From assembly GCA_023213235.1 (NCBI GenBank), contig CP096137.1:3624437-3688436 (forward strand): a stretch of DNA of 64,000 nt. Direction: 5' to 3'. Shown here piece by piece: positions 63,740 to 64,000 of the stretch. The stretch comes from Elusimicrobiota bacterium. Its GTDB lineage: Bacteria; Elusimicrobiota; Elusimicrobia; UBA1565; UBA9628. Under the pieces are notes generated by a model. That model worked only from the letters and a program-made list of their open reading frames with translations, did no database searches and was not told the origin of the DNA. The stretch's first letter is position 1. The number at the start of each line of letters is the position of its first letter. The position numbers and the translations under genes were made by a program.

Positions 63740-64000
63740 GTGCTCGCCGGACTCGTCGGGACGGTCGTCGTCTCGGGCCTCCTCCTGCGGGGGGCTTGGG
63801 ACCTCTGGGCCCAGTCGGCCGTCCTGCTCGTGCTCCTCGTCTGCGGCTGCGCCTGGCTGTGCGCGCGCCTGGCCTCAGGCTGGACGCCGCGGCCTCCGGC
63901 CGGCGTGCTCGCGTGGGCGGCCGCGCTGGCGGCGCTCTCCGCCCTCTCGGCGTGCTTGAGCCCGGTGCCCGCCTACGCGCTGCCCGCGTGGGCGGCGTCC
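63740..64000 (+). CDS. Polytopic membrane protein, O-antigen-ligase-like (partial, runs off window)
   Basis: GTG 63740 opens a frame still open at the window end (87 residues), 4 bases after the pilQ stop. It contains three hydrophobic segments: AGLVGTVVVSGLLLRGAW, AVLLVLLVCGCAWLCARL and GVLAWAAALAALSALSACL. The segment ALSACLSPVPAYALPAW recalls the start of O-antigen ligase/polymerase (Wzy, PglL-like) proteins, which are sometimes encoded beside pilus genes. This is suggestive only because most of the protein lies beyond the window. Confidence 0.5.
   Translation, partial: MLAGLVGTVVVSGLLLRGAWDLWAQSAVLLVLLVCGCAWLCARLASGWTPRPPAGVLAWAAALAALSALSACLSPVPAYALPAWAAS

Overview
The window is one GC-rich stretch (roughly 65-70% G+C by eye) packed with genes, and no gap between genes exceeds about 130 bases. 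It comes from a diderm bacterium. It carries a lipid A and outer-membrane assembly cluster (bamA, ompH/skp-like, lpxD, lpxC, fabZ, lpxA, lpxI, lpxB, msbA), a type IV pilus cluster (pilMNOPQ with secretin), lipoproteins, and many secreted proteins. Use of LpxI instead of LpxH, a free-standing Rel without an ACT domain, a bacterial deoxyhypusine-synthase homologue and a Bacteroides-type inositol-3-phosphate synthase would fit a deep-branching diderm lineage such as high-GC Elusimicrobiota. That placement is an inference and was not tested. There are no phage, IS, CRISPR or rRNA genes. One tRNA-Met (CAU) is present.

Layout. 1-4304: a partial deoxyhypusine synthase homologue, a secreted HAD-like protein lacking catalytic residues, then a coupled hypothetical/SDR/aldehyde dehydrogenase group. 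4301-7534: a minus-strand TPR-HEAT/tatD/GNAT operon and a small gene. 7575-10236: the glyoxylate shunt (malate synthase and isocitrate lyase), ending in a nested inverted repeat with a bidirectional terminator. 10356-12097: rfbA, a membrane protein and tRNA-Met. 12110-21706: secreted and surface proteins (sortase-like C-terminus, OmpA-like, M3 and M14 peptidases, PrcB-like lipoprotein), coaD and a HEAT protein. 21703-25362: metH behind a strong promoter, a SAM-II-like aptamer and an intrinsic terminator. 25380-31201: TPR protein, proline-rich protein, recG, rpmB, a polytopic membrane protein and a charged coiled-coil protein. 31206-45206: a long minus-strand envelope cluster from bamA to msbA, followed by rel and two lipoproteins. 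45305-50817: a secreted WD40-caspase fusion, a divergent HTH regulator and two tandem paralogous membrane proteins. 50945-58594: an eight-gene overlapping operon containing inositol-3-phosphate synthase, a CDP-alcohol phosphotransferase, a nucleotidyltransferase, an ATP-grasp enzyme, an aminotransferase, a Gfo/Idh oxidoreductase and a HAD phosphatase. 58696-64000: the pil operon, running into a partial polytopic membrane protein.

Three patterns run through the window. First, genes in operons are joined by four-base NTGA stop/start overlaps, using all four NTG codons including apparent CTG starts. Second, many transcription units begin with a -10 box only 6-10 bases ahead of the start codon, so their mRNAs are probably leaderless; coaD has a near-consensus TTGACA-17-TATACT example. 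Third, about 20 single-base deletions in short homopolymer runs interrupt otherwise intact genes. Restoring one base per break gives full-length proteins with an integer number of codons, so these look like sequencing or assembly errors and not pseudogenes.

Best candidates for new biology are the inositol/possible aminocyclitol phospho-headgroup operon, the SAM-II-like metH leader, the secreted WD40-caspase locus with its unknown membrane paralogues, and the nested inverted repeat at 10244-10354.
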